A DNA stretch of 64,000 nucleotides from Hyphomicrobiales bacterium (GTDB lineage Bacteria; Pseudomonadota; Alphaproteobacteria; Rhizobiales; Rhizobiaceae): contig NVRK02000015.1 of assembly GCA_002400845.2 (NCBI GenBank), forward strand, positions 1 to 64,000, in the 5' to 3' direction. The notes beneath the pieces were generated by a model. The model ran no database searches. It saw nothing but the letters and a program-made list of their open reading frames with translations, and had not been told where the DNA came from. How positions within the stretch are numbered: the first letter of the stretch is position 1; each line of letters opens with the position of its first letter. This document shows, one piece after another, positions 36,505 through 45,581 of this stretch. Position numbers and translations under genes: made by a program.

Positions 36505-37479
36505 ATGAGCGACGTAAAAGAAAAACATTCTAAAGTTCTTATCATAGGTTCTGGCCCAGCAGGTTATACCGCTGCAATTTACGCATCACGTGCATTGCTT
36601 AAACCAACTTTGATTGCTGGTATGGAGCAAGGTGGCCAGTTGATGATTACAACGGATGTTGAAAATTATCCAGGCTACCAAGATCCTGTACAAGGCCCGT
36701 GGATGATGGAACAAATGCTTAACCAAGCCAAAAATGTTGGCGCTAATATCGTGAACGATTATGTGACAAATGTTGATATGGATCAGCGACCATTTGTTGT
36801 GAGCTGCGATTCTGGAGATGTTTACACAGCAGATACTTTAGTTATTTGCACGGGGGCAAAAGCCAAATGGTTAGGCCTACCATCTGAACAAACCTTTATG
36901 GGGTTTGGTGTTTCTGCATGTGCTACTTGCGACGGTTTTTTCTACCGTGACAAACATGTAATGGTTGTTGGCGGCGGCAACTCTGCTGTTGAAGAAGCGC
37001 TTTATCTTTCCAACATTGCTTCTAAAGTAACCGTTGTTCACAGACGTGACAGTTTCCGTTCAGAAAAAATACTTGCCCAGCGCCTGCTTAAAAAGGATAA
37101 TGTAGAAGTATTATGGCACCACACACTCGAAGAAATCACGGGTAAAAAATCCATTCCAGCAGCTGTAACAGGCACTATTTTGAAAAACGTAACGACAGGC
37201 GAAATTGTTCCTGTTGAAGTTGATGGCGTATTCATTGCGATTGGTCACGCACCACAAACAGAATTATTTGAAGGTAAGTTGAAAAAGAAAGCGTCTGGGT
37301 ATCTTTGGACAGCACCAGATTCAACCGCAACTGAAGTGCCTGGAGTTTATGCAGCTGGCGACATTACTGATGACACATACCGCCAAGCGGTTACAGCAGC
37401 TGGCATGGGTTGCATGGCATCCCTTGAAGCTGAAAAATACTTGGCAGAACTTGAATCGCAAGTAGAAGCGGCTGAATAA
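36505..37479 (+). CDS. trxB: Thioredoxin reductase
   Basis: This NADPH-dependent flavoenzyme keeps thioredoxin reduced. It has 324 residues with the FAD motif IIGSGPAGYTAAIYASRA, the redox pair in SACATCDGFFYRDK, the NADPH motif VVGGGNSAVEEALYLSN and VHRRDSFRSEK. The C-terminal FAD contact is VYAAGDITDDTYRQAVTAAGMGCMA. All catalytic elements are intact. It is followed 32 bases later by the LysR gene on the same strand. Confidence 0.97.
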   Translation: MSDVKEKHSKVLIIGSGPAGYTAAIYASRALLKPTLIAGMEQGGQLMITTDVENYPGYQDPVQGPWMMEQMLNQAKNVGANIVNDYVTNVDMDQRPFVVSCDSGDVYTADTLVICTGAKAKWLGLPSEQTFMGFGVSACATCDGFFYRDKHVMVVGGGNSAVEEALYLSNIASKVTVVHRRDSFRSEKILAQRLLKKDNVEVLWHHTLEEITGKKSIPAAVTGTILKNVTTGEIVPVEVDGVFIAIGHAPQTELFEGKLKKKASGYLWTAPDSTATEVPGVYAAGDITDDTYRQAVTAAGMGCMASLEAEKYLAELESQVEAAE

Positions 37480-37511
37480 ATTTACAACGCTTGTACTAAG
37501 GAGACAGTTTT

Positions 37512-38402
37512 ATGGATTGGGATAAGCTTAGAATATTTCACAGCGTTGCAGATGCTGGTAGTTTTACCAACGCTGCAAATGCACTCAATTTAAGCCAGTC
37601 TGCCATCTCACGGCAGGTCAGCGCGCTTGAGCACGATTTATCAGTACCCCTCTTCTCGCGCCATGCACGTGGCCTAATTCTAACCGAGCAAGGCGAAACA
37701 CTGTATCATACAGTGCATGACGTTCTGCTAAAACTCGATGCGGTTAAAAACAAGCTTACAGAATCTACAGAGCGCCCTGAAGGCAAACTAAAGATCACAA
37801 CAACTGTAGGTCTTGGCACAGGCTGGCTAACCAATCGTATTCACGAATTTTTAGAATTGTACCCAGATGTGCAACTCAACATTAGCCTTGTGAATGAAGA
37901 GCTTGATTTAGCAACGCGCCAAGCCGATTGCGCCATAAGGTTGCGCCAACCAACCCAAGCTGAAATCATTCAGCGTAAATTGTTCACGGTGCATTTTCAT
38001 ATTTATGCTTCGCCAGAATACATAAAGCGCAATGGCCAACTAAAGAGCATTGAAGATTTAGATTCGCATAGAATTTTAGCATTTGGTGACAACAGTCCAA
38101 GCTATTTATCTGGCATGAATTGGCTAAAAACCGTAGGCCGCACAGACCATAAACCGCGCACTGCCGTTTGCGAGGTCGATAACCTAATTGCACTTCGTAA
38201 AGTATGCGAAGGCGGTGCTGGCATCGCAGTTTTACCTGACTATATTGTTGAGAGCAAACACACTCTCGTGCAATTATTGCAAAATGCAGAAGTGCCAAGC
38301 ATGGACACTTATTTTTGCTACCCTCAATCCATGCGTGGCTCAGCAAAGCTACTTGCATTTAGAGACTTCTTAATCTCGAAATCTCGGCAATGGGAATTTT
38401 AG
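37512..38402 (+). CDS. lsrB: LysR-type regulator, LsrB/VtlR orthologue by synteny
   Basis: This 296-residue LysR protein starts MDWDKLRIFHSVADAGSFTNAANALNLSQSAISRQVSALE, a complete helix-turn-helix. The effector domain includes TTTVGLGTGWLTNRIHEFL, the cysteines in RQADCAIRLRQP and VCEVDN, and ALRKVCEGGAGIAVLPDYI. Its position right after trxB matches LsrB of Sinorhizobium/Agrobacterium and VtlR of Brucella. These control oxidative stress, LPS and small-RNA genes such as abcR2 and are needed for host infection. AAGGAG lies 9 bases before the ATG. Immediately after the stop lies an unusual tandem array of stop-bearing 13-mers. Confidence 0.88.
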   Translation: MDWDKLRIFHSVADAGSFTNAANALNLSQSAISRQVSALEHDLSVPLFSRHARGLILTEQGETLYHTVHDVLLKLDAVKNKLTESTERPEGKLKITTTVGLGTGWLTNRIHEFLELYPDVQLNISLVNEELDLATRQADCAIRLRQPTQAEIIQRKLFTVHFHIYASPEYIKRNGQLKSIEDLDSHRILAFGDNSPSYLSGMNWLKTVGRTDHKPRTAVCEVDNLIALRKVCEGGAGIAVLPDYIVESKHTLVQLLQNAEVPSMDTYFCYPQSMRGSAKLLAFRDFLISKSRQWEF

Positions 38403-38468
38403 GCGGGAATTTTGACAGGCAGTTTTAAGCGGAAATTTTAACGCGCAGTTTTAACGGCAGAATTTTAA
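38390..38468. repeat. Six tandem 13-14 bp units spanning the lsrB stop
   Basis: The last 13 bases of lsrB (ATGGGAATTTTAG) are followed by GCGGGAATTTTGA, CAGGCAGTTTTAA, GCGGAAATTTTAA, CGCGCAGTTTTAA and a 14-base CGGCAGAATTTTAA. Each unit ends in a stop triplet. Because 13 is not a multiple of three, stops fall in all three frames. Confidence 0.85.
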
Positions 38469-38482
38469 TAATTTTTCACTAG

Positions 38483-38707
38483 AGTGCCGGAAGGGTTATT
38501 TTTAAGAAAACTGGAAGGTTTATTGGTAAAAAAGTTCTTGGCGCTAAAAACATTGGAATGGCTTCAGCTATTGATCTTACAATTGGATGCACGTTGGGAA
38601 AATCAGGCCTTGATATAAGCCTAACAAAAACGGGCATGCAGACAATTGGGTTTACATTATGTAAATTAGGTAGCCATATAGAAGAACTTTTAAGTTACCT
38701 GCAATAA
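38483..38707 (+). pseudogene. Start-less coding remnant
   Basis: A frame open from just after a TAG reads AGRVIFKKTGRFIGKKVL and continues through ASAIDLTIGCTLGKSGLD to end ELLSYLQ. It has protein-like composition for 74 residues but no ATG, GTG or TTG before an internal ATG at 38558, which would leave only 49 residues. I read it as the 3' end of a larger gene lost when the islet formed. It ends 28 bases before the first membrane-protein copy, so it may once have been translated with it. I do not recognise the parent family. Confidence 0.4.
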
Positions 38708-38727
38708 ATTTTATTATAAAATTTGGA

Positions 38728-39035
38728 GTTCTTACATGGATGATTTGGAATACAAATATCCTAGGCTAGTATTATTGCATCCTTTTTATAGACAAATCTG
38801 GCTGGTTAAAGTAGTTGATTCTATTTTATTTTTTTTCAAAGGTGGTTTTATAAGCATCTTTTGGGGCGTAGTTTTATATATTATTGTTGTAGCCTCGTTT
38901 GCTCTTTACGAATTTTTTATTAGAGAAAACAAATCAAAATTCAAGAAAAAGCGTAAGAGTATTTCGATATTTTTGACATTAAACATCCCCTTTCTTACAA
39001 TTCCAATTCAGCTTTACTATAATTAAATTTGCTTG
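38728..39035. repeat. Direct repeat copy 1 (308 bp)
   Basis: This segment matches 40145-40452 without gaps, with about 21 differences by hand count (about 93% identity). It begins 8 bases before an ATG and ends 9 bases after the stop, so the duplicated unit is almost exactly one gene. Confidence 0.95.
38736..39026 (+). CDS. Small two-helix membrane protein, copy 1
   Basis: This 96-residue protein of unknown family starts MDDLEYKYPRLVLLHPFYRQIW. One long hydrophobic stretch covers about residues 29-58 (GFISIFWGVVLYIIVVASFALYEFF), then a Lys/Arg-rich loop (ENKSKFKKKRKS) and a second hydrophobic segment (ISIFLTLNIPFLTIPIQLYYN). GGAG lies 8 bases before the ATG. A close paralogue is encoded 1.1 kb downstream. 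Small basic-loop membrane proteins in duplicated islets are sometimes immunity proteins, but nothing here proves that. Confidence 0.7.
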   Translation: MDDLEYKYPRLVLLHPFYRQIWLVKVVDSILFFFKGGFISIFWGVVLYIIVVASFALYEFFIRENKSKFKKKRKSISIFLTLNIPFLTIPIQLYYN

Positions 39036-39099
39036 CTGGCATGAATGTTATCTACACAACATTAACCTGAAGATGAATATATTAAACGAGGTTGTTAGA

Positions 39100-39432
39100 A
39101 TGTGCGATTTGTTAGAGCCTTTTGGTATAGATAAAAGAGAAATTAAATTTATTAGCAGTGCTGAGTTAGAGGCTAAAATACCACAGGGCAATATCTCAGA
39201 AATTACATGCATTGATGAAAAGTTTGAAAAAACGTATTTTGATTTGATATGTTGTGACAACAGTATTTTAAAAAAAATAGAAATTAAAAATTGTGTATTT
39301 AAACGAAATACTATTGGTGGAAAAAGCAGATTTAATAACTGTATTTTTGATAATTGCGATATTGAAAACTGTTTTCTTGATGGTGAAGTTGTTGGGGATT
39401 TAAATTCAATTCCTTTTCCGATGAAGCGTTAA
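39100..39432 (+). CDS. Short protein with pentapeptide-like repeats
   Basis: This 110-residue protein starts at the ATG 8 bases after GAGG; the track's earlier ATG at 39073 has no usable ribosome site. The C-terminal half reads as consecutive five-residue rungs (FKRNT, IGGKS, RFNNC, IFDNC, DIENC, FLDGE), the pattern of right-handed beta-helix pentapeptide proteins. It is rich in cysteine for a cytoplasmic protein. Its stop overlaps an ATG (TAATG) that opens the frame of the broken gene downstream, suggesting former translational coupling. Function is unknown. Confidence 0.6.
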   Translation: MCDLLEPFGIDKREIKFISSAELEAKIPQGNISEITCIDEKFEKTYFDLICCDNSILKKIEIKNCVFKRNTIGGKSRFNNCIFDNCDIENCFLDGEVVGDLNSIPFPMKR

Positions 39433-39962
39433 TGCGGTTTTCTAATCACTATGCAGATGAAAAAATCGTAAGCTTTATAAAATAGAAAGTAATTATTCCC
39501 TCTTTAATATCAACCACTCGATGCTGAAAAGTATCCAATTTCAGATCAGTATTATGCAGCGACAAAACTTACTAAGGCAGAAAATTTGATGAGTGGAAAG
39601 TTTGGCGACTTTTACACGAAGGACATGAATTGGGTGATCCAAGGGCCAGTTATGCAATCGCAAGCTGGTATGAACGAGGCCACTCTCCCGTCGTTAATAG
39701 AAAAAATTTCAAAAAGGCGGTGAGGTTTTTAATCCCCGCAGTAGAAGCAAAAGTAGCTTATGCGGTTTTTGATTATGCAATTTCATTAGAACTTGGACAA
39801 GGAGTAGAAAAAAATGAAAATGCAGCATTGTGCTATTATATTTTAGCTTTGTCGTTGGGTTGCACAGAAGCTTTGAAAGAAATTGCTAGGATGCATTATT
39901 ATGGTATAGTTCTTCCTAAGGACCGTAAATTAGCAGGTATTTTGTTTGAATGGGATGAGTAA
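39432..39962 (+). pseudogene. Frameshifted SEL1-repeat gene
   Basis: The intact tail (GDPRASYAIASWYERGHSP, then AVEAKVAYAVFDYAISLELGQGVE and GCTEALKEIARMHYYG) is SEL1-type repeat protein. The track starts it at a TTG at 39630, but coding sense continues upstream. The same frame gives KFDEWKVWRLLHEGHEL, and after a one-base shift in an A run near 39581 the preceding frame gives YQPLDAEKYPISDQYYAATKLTKAE. A start at 39432, overlapping the upstream stop as TAATG, gives MRFSNHYADEKIVSFIK before an in-frame TAG. So the gene looks inactivated by a stop and at least one frameshift. A sequencing or assembly error is an alternative. Confidence 0.5.
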
Positions 39963-40144
39963 TCATTGTTTACTAAACAGTATAAATAAAACCAGAATAG
40001 TTGCAGAAAGTTTCTTTCAATTGTCTATCTAACTTATTGTGGTATTTGTACTTATAATATAGCGGCGGTTTAGTGGCTTGGCTTAGTTAAAATCGTTCCA
40101 GTATACGAAATACGAATATTAGATTTATGGATAAGAAGTGTGGC

Positions 40145-40452
40145 GTTCTTACATGGATGATTTAGAATACAAATATCCTAGGCTAGCATTATTGCTTCCT
40201 TTTTATAGACAAATCTGGCTGGTTAAAGTAGTTGATTCGGTTTTAATTTTTTTCAAAGATGGTTTTATAAGCATCTTTTGGGGCGTAGTTTTATATATTA
40301 TTGTTGTAGTTTCATTTGCTCTATACGAATTTTTTATCAGAGAAAATAAATCAAAACTCAAGACAAAGCGTAAGAGTATTTTGGCATTTTTGGTATTAAA
40401 CATCCCCTTTCTTACAATTCCAATTCAGCTTTTCTATAATTAAATTTGCTTG
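40145..40452. repeat. Direct repeat copy 2 (308 bp)
   Basis: This segment is the gap-free partner of 38728-39035. The flanks differ completely on both sides, and no terminal inverted repeats or target duplications are visible. Confidence 0.95.
40153..40443 (+). CDS. Small two-helix membrane protein, copy 2
   Basis: This 96-residue paralogue starts MDDLEYKYPRLALLLPFYRQIW and keeps the same two hydrophobic segments and basic loop (ENKSKLKTKRKS). The track's GTG start at 40138 adds five residues not shared with copy 1, so I use the ATG. The ribosome site of copy 1 (GGAG) falls outside the repeat, and the corresponding bases here read GGCG, so translation may be weaker. The frame is intact and most differences are conservative, which argues that both copies have been under selection. 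Confidence 0.65.
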   Translation: MDDLEYKYPRLALLLPFYRQIWLVKVVDSVLIFFKDGFISIFWGVVLYIIVVVSFALYEFFIRENKSKLKTKRKSILAFLVLNIPFLTIPIQLFYN

Positions 40453-40523
40453 ATCGAATTTAGTTTATCGTCTTGTTTAAATTAGTTTATCCACACCCTT
40501 GGGGATAAGTTGAATCGATCAAG
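40449..40523. repeat. Nested inverted repeats around a DnaA-box-like sequence
   Basis: The outer arms CTTGATCGA (40449) and TCGATCAAG (40515) enclose an inner pair TTATCC (40487) and GGATAA (40503). The left inner arm extends to TTATCCACA, a consensus DnaA box. There is one box only, so this is not an origin; it may be a regulator site or a transcript end for copy 2 of the membrane protein. Confidence 0.5.
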
Positions 40524-40712
40524 ACTCTCACCCCTTTAGATTGTATAGTCTATAAATTAACGTGGAATGAGAATTCACCATCCCCTAATAATTCAAGACA
40601 TAACAACCCACCTTTGTAAAAGTTGTTCAACGCTTAAAATACAAGCCAGCCTTGTCATTAACAATATCGCCGCTTAAACTTCATGATATATATTGAATTG
40701 CGGGAGAATATC

Positions 40713-41894
40713 ATGCGTCTTGTTACTCTATCTAAAGCTGCTTTTTTTAGCGTAGTGCTTTTACTATCGATTTTCACTTACATCCCAACAAGCAACGCGC
40801 AACTCACAATACAATTGGGAGGCGATGAAGGCCAATTACACGCATTATTGACAAGTCGCGGTTACGACAGAATTGAAACAGTTAAATTACGTATCACCCA
40901 TTCTAGGTTTAATGCCTGTAAAGACGGCAACAGATATCACCTTGATATTAAATGGACAGGCGTGATTGACAAAAAAATAACCGGGAAATGTCGTTCTCAG
41001 GTAACCATAGATACTATTGCTAAAAAATTAGAAAAGCGCGGCTACCAGCGTGTAAATGTTCAGCAGAGCCAGGGACAATACACAGCGATTGCCTGCGCTA
41101 GAGGCAACAGATACAGAATTAATATCAGCGTTGTTGGTGATATTAAGAATGAAAGCCGTATTGGTAGATGTAATAATAGATTAAATTCGTCAGATTTTAT
41201 CACTAAATTACAAGCGCAAAACTACAATCGTATTGAGTTTACAGATTTAAACCCGCCTCGAATTAGAGCGACTGCTTGTAAAGGCAGAACGAAGTATAAA
41301 CTAACAATGAACCAATTTGGTGAGATTAGACGCCGTCATGAAATTGGAAATTGCCGCTCACACATTAACGGCAAAGACATTGTAAAAACGCTTGTAAAAA
41401 CACTAAAAGACAACGGATTTACACAAATTCAAGTCATCGACAAAAAGCCGCCTAATTACAGAGCATTTGCCTGTAAAGAAGACCGCCGCCTAAAAGTGAC
41501 CCTTAATAAATATGGTCAAGTTACTGACGAAATTTATGAAGGCTATTGTGAAAAACCATACAGCGCTAATGAAATTCGTGAGGCTATGTTAGACCAAGGC
41601 TACACAAAAATTAACATCACAAAAAACAAAGACAAAACCTTCACAGCACGCGGTTGTATTCAAGGTCGCCTAACAGATGTTGAACTAACCCAATACGGAA
41701 AATTCATCAGCCGGAAAGATCGTGGTTCTTGCAACACCATTCGCGTCAACGAATTAGCTGACATATTGCGCAAACGTGGCTTGAAAAATTTAGAATTCAG
41801 TGTTGTTGGATGTAGAAAAGGCAAGTTGGAAAAAATAATTTTCGATGAATATGCCAACCGCATTGATACTGACTATATGGGGAAATGCCGTTAG
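40713..41894 (+). CDS. Secreted six-repeat protein with two cysteines per repeat (PepSY-like units)
   Basis: This 393-residue exported protein has a signal peptide (residues 1-29, ending TSNA). The chain is built from six units of about 50-60 residues. Each has a helix with RGY or equivalent, a strand, then a cysteine (FNACKDG, AIACARG, ATACKGR, AFACKED, ARGCIQG, VVGCRKG). A tail G-X-I/V segment ending GKC, GRC, GNC, GYC, GSC, GKC follows. The regular cysteine pair suggests one disulfide per unit. The alternation recalls PepSY-type domains found singly in many rhizobial secreted proteins. I chose the ATG with GGGAG upstream. Function is unknown; a periplasmic or surface binding role is inference. 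Confidence 0.8.
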   Translation: MRLVTLSKAAFFSVVLLLSIFTYIPTSNAQLTIQLGGDEGQLHALLTSRGYDRIETVKLRITHSRFNACKDGNRYHLDIKWTGVIDKKITGKCRSQVTIDTIAKKLEKRGYQRVNVQQSQGQYTAIACARGNRYRINISVVGDIKNESRIGRCNNRLNSSDFITKLQAQNYNRIEFTDLNPPRIRATACKGRTKYKLTMNQFGEIRRRHEIGNCRSHINGKDIVKTLVKTLKDNGFTQIQVIDKKPPNYRAFACKEDRRLKVTLNKYGQVTDEIYEGYCEKPYSANEIREAMLDQGYTKINITKNKDKTFTARGCIQGRLTDVELTQYGKFISRKDRGSCNTIRVNELADILRKRGLKNLEFSVVGCRKGKLEKIIFDEYANRIDTDYMGKCR

Positions 41895-41994
41895 TAGGGT
41901 AACACCCTTATAGCAAATTCAAAATGCCAATTAAAAGCGCAATTTTACCAGTCATTAATATTTCAATTAAGAATTTATAGCTGGTCTATTGGCT

Positions 41995-42942
41995 CTACTT
42001 AACAGTGTTTTCGCTGTCATCACCATTTTTTGAAATTTCAGCACCATAACTGCGAAGCGTATCTCTATCAGAGCATAGATTAGTTGTCGTAGACGTTTCA
42101 TAGCCATTCCAGCTTTCATGCCCATTTTGCGTATCACCACACTGTGTTAAACTGGCCAAGTTACGCGGAATTCTAATGATAGGATCAGACTGGCGATCAC
42201 GCTCGATTAAAGATTTTCCAGCGCTACTGCCGAAGGAATAACGAATACCGCCCCAAACCGCATCATAATCGTCTTCGCCAATTTCAGCTTCGCCATACAC
42301 ACTCCAACCATTGTTAGAAGGTGCATATTCAAACGCTATATTGGCAACATGACCACGTGAAATAAGACGATGCCCGATTGAGCCTTTTAAATTGTCGGTA
42401 AAGTAATAAGCTAAATCAACTTCATCAACAAACTCAGTTAAGAAATGTTGTCCGAACTGAACACCAGCCATAGCTTCTAAAGACCATCGGTCTTGATAGG
42501 TTGAAATTTCTAAACCAACCCGTCCGCCATGCTCATTTTCAACATAGCCCCAGTCACCATAAATGCCGACCAAACCTTTATTGGGGTCACGATAGAAAAT
42601 ATGAAGTCCACTTGCGGCACTGATAAACTCTTTGCGATATTTACCAATGCCAAGATCTAACTGTATACCAAAACTAGGCATTAGCGGCATAGGCAAAGCA
42701 ACCGAGCCAACAAACATATGGTTGTGGTTACCACCAATCACACCAGAAATTACGCCAGCCTTAAAGTTCAAACCATCTACCGCTGGCTGTTGAAAAGCAA
42801 CCGGTGTTGGGTCCACCATGTTGATGGAATTGTTTTGTGATGGCACATCAAGTAAAGGAGCATCCGCAGAAAATGCGAAGTTTGCACCCAATGCTATATT
42901 AAGGCTAAGAGCTGATAAAACTGATGCAATTACAGTTTTCAT
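41995..42942 (-). CDS. Predicted outer-membrane beta-barrel protein
   Basis: This 315-residue exported protein has a signal peptide (VLSALSLNIALGANFAFS). Alternating aromatic and small residues follow in strand-like segments (LNFKAGVISGVIGGN, MFVGSVALPMP, SFGIQLDLGIGKY, HIFYRDPNKGLVGIYGDWGYV, YDAVWGGIRYSFGSSAGKSL). These are typical of an 8-12 stranded barrel. After the barrel-like YSFG stretch there is a polar 75-residue tail with two cysteines. I start it at MKTVIASVLS; the track start is in the leader. No specific family is recognised. Confidence 0.7.
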   Translation of the reverse strand: MKTVIASVLSALSLNIALGANFAFSADAPLLDVPSQNNSINMVDPTPVAFQQPAVDGLNFKAGVISGVIGGNHNHMFVGSVALPMPLMPSFGIQLDLGIGKYRKEFISAASGLHIFYRDPNKGLVGIYGDWGYVENEHGGRVGLEISTYQDRWSLEAMAGVQFGQHFLTEFVDEVDLAYYFTDNLKGSIGHRLISRGHVANIAFEYAPSNNGWSVYGEAEIGEDDYDAVWGGIRYSFGSSAGKSLIERDRQSDPIIRIPRNLASLTQCGDTQNGHESWNGYETSTTTNLCSDRDTLRSYGAEISKNGDDSENTVK

Positions 42943-43201
42943 TTTATATGACTGATGCTTTTGCAACACTACAACCCATCTCAAATCCAATACTTAAAGG
43001 TGCAATTTAATACCTCAAACCAAACAAAATCTCAATCATACATGAATAAGCATAGTGTCAGGAAAGCATAAATAAGGCAGAAACCATGCGTATTACTTCA
43101 ACCGAAGCAAATAAGTCACAGTTTCCCACGTTAAAGACCTTAGATTAACCTTATAAATTAATAATTCTAACTATAGAGCGGCAAGATTGCCACTAATTAA
43201 G

Positions 43202-44443
<1,242 letters not shown>

Positions 44444-44591
44444 TTAGGACTCAAATGACACAAAAGCAAGCACTTTGATGCCACGCCTTACTTCTGTCAC
44501 AACATTTGTCCGTTCTGGTCACTTTTCCTCCCAAACATGAACAAATTTACAGGGCAAATAGACTGAATAATTACTTCAAAGGAATTTTAAA

Positions 44592-44807
44592 ATGCATACA
44601 TTTACCCATACTCAAAATTCAAATTTAAAACAAATTGACATGGCACAAATTGCTAGACAAAGCTCAGATGCTATTTTGGCATTTAACGCTAATGGGCACA
44701 CTCAAATTGGATTTAAAAAAACGCAACACAAAATTCAAAATTTGACAAACCATGTATTATTCTCTGGCATTGCAACGTTTGCGTTTATAGCAACTCTGGC
44801 CATGTAA
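44592..44807 (+). CDS. Small hypothetical protein with C-terminal membrane helix
   Basis: This 71-residue frame starts MHTFTHTQNSNLKQIDMAQIARQ. AAAGGA lies about 8 bases before the ATG, and one hydrophobic C-terminal segment is present (VLFSGIATFAFIATLAM). The N-terminal part has helix-like composition. It is divergent from aatA and followed by a convergent gene 21 bases later. I recognise no family; the ribosome site and tidy placement support it as a real gene. Confidence 0.5.
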   Translation: MHTFTHTQNSNLKQIDMAQIARQSSDAILAFNANGHTQIGFKKTQHKIQNLTNHVLFSGIATFAFIATLAM

Positions 44808-44828
44808 TTAAAAAAAAGCCAATTGCAC

Positions 44829-45407
44829 TTAAAGCCTCAAAGATAAGTATTCTTCTTTAGCGCTACTGGGATCAAAAATATCGGCAATGGCTATTTTTGT
44901 ACCTGTAGTAAGTTGAATAATAATTGTACCACCGCCAAACAATCTTCCAGCAATCCCTTTTTTCACTCTTAATGAGGATATCAATTCGTAAGGCACTTCA
45001 ACAGAAGCATCTTCTGGCCAGCCTTTATGATAGCGTAGTTGCCTGTCCATCAATTGTAAGCGCACAGTACTATAGCGTAAAAATGCATGTGCAGTGAGCA
45101 ATGGCACGCCTACACCAAGCACAATGGCCCCAAGTCTAAACAATGCACTAGAAGACATGTCCATCATATAAAGCGCATAAAGCCCCGATGTATAGGAAAT
45201 GAAAATTACAATTGTCGGAAGAAATATTTGCCAATGGGCGTGGTAAGTTGGCCTACCCATTTTATCTGCAACTTCTAACTCAGTACTGTCTTCAACTTCT
45301 AAGACTCGCGGCACATCAGCCAACTCACCATTTGTATTAGTGGTTGTATTAGTGCTTATATTAGCTTGTTCTCCAGCCATATTATCTTTTGTATATCTTG
45401 TGTTCAT
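44829..45407 (-). CDS. PH-like (YdbS/bPH2-type) membrane protein
   Basis: This 192-residue protein has a low-complexity N-terminus (ISTNTTTNTN) and two hydrophobic helices (WQIFLPTIVIFISYTSGLYALYMM and LFRLGAIVLGVGVPLLTAHAFL). A C-terminal domain resembles the bacterial pleckstrin-homology-like fold (STVRLQLMDRQLRYHKGWPEDASVEVPYELISSLRVKKGIAGRLFGGGTIII). That motif layout is usual for YdbS-like proteins. The low-complexity stretch comes from a short DNA tandem repeat (ATTAGTG units). Function is unknown. Confidence 0.7.
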   Translation of the reverse strand: MNTRYTKDNMAGEQANISTNTTTNTNGELADVPRVLEVEDSTELEVADKMGRPTYHAHWQIFLPTIVIFISYTSGLYALYMMDMSSSALFRLGAIVLGVGVPLLTAHAFLRYSTVRLQLMDRQLRYHKGWPEDASVEVPYELISSLRVKKGIAGRLFGGGTIIIQLTTGTKIAIADIFDPSSAKEEYLSLRL

Positions 45408-45581
45408 TAGCCTTGGCTCTTCACATTCTCTAAATGTAATTTAAGTGTATAAAGTACAAAACCGAATCAATTACCGCCCACAAGTTGAGTGTTGCTGATA
45501 TTTTCAAAATTATCAAAGCTCATATTTTACCCATGTGGATTAAATCTAACACTCAAAAAATATGAATTTCAGGATACATAA

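Noticed and set aside
38728-40452. Composite transposon or IS bounded by the 308-bp direct repeats
   Set aside because: The repeats contain only the small membrane-protein gene; no transposase, terminal inverted repeats or target-site duplications are seen.
40487-40495. Consensus DnaA box as part of a replication origin
   Set aside because: Only one box is present, and there is no AT-rich unwinding cluster, parAB, hemE or repABC nearby.
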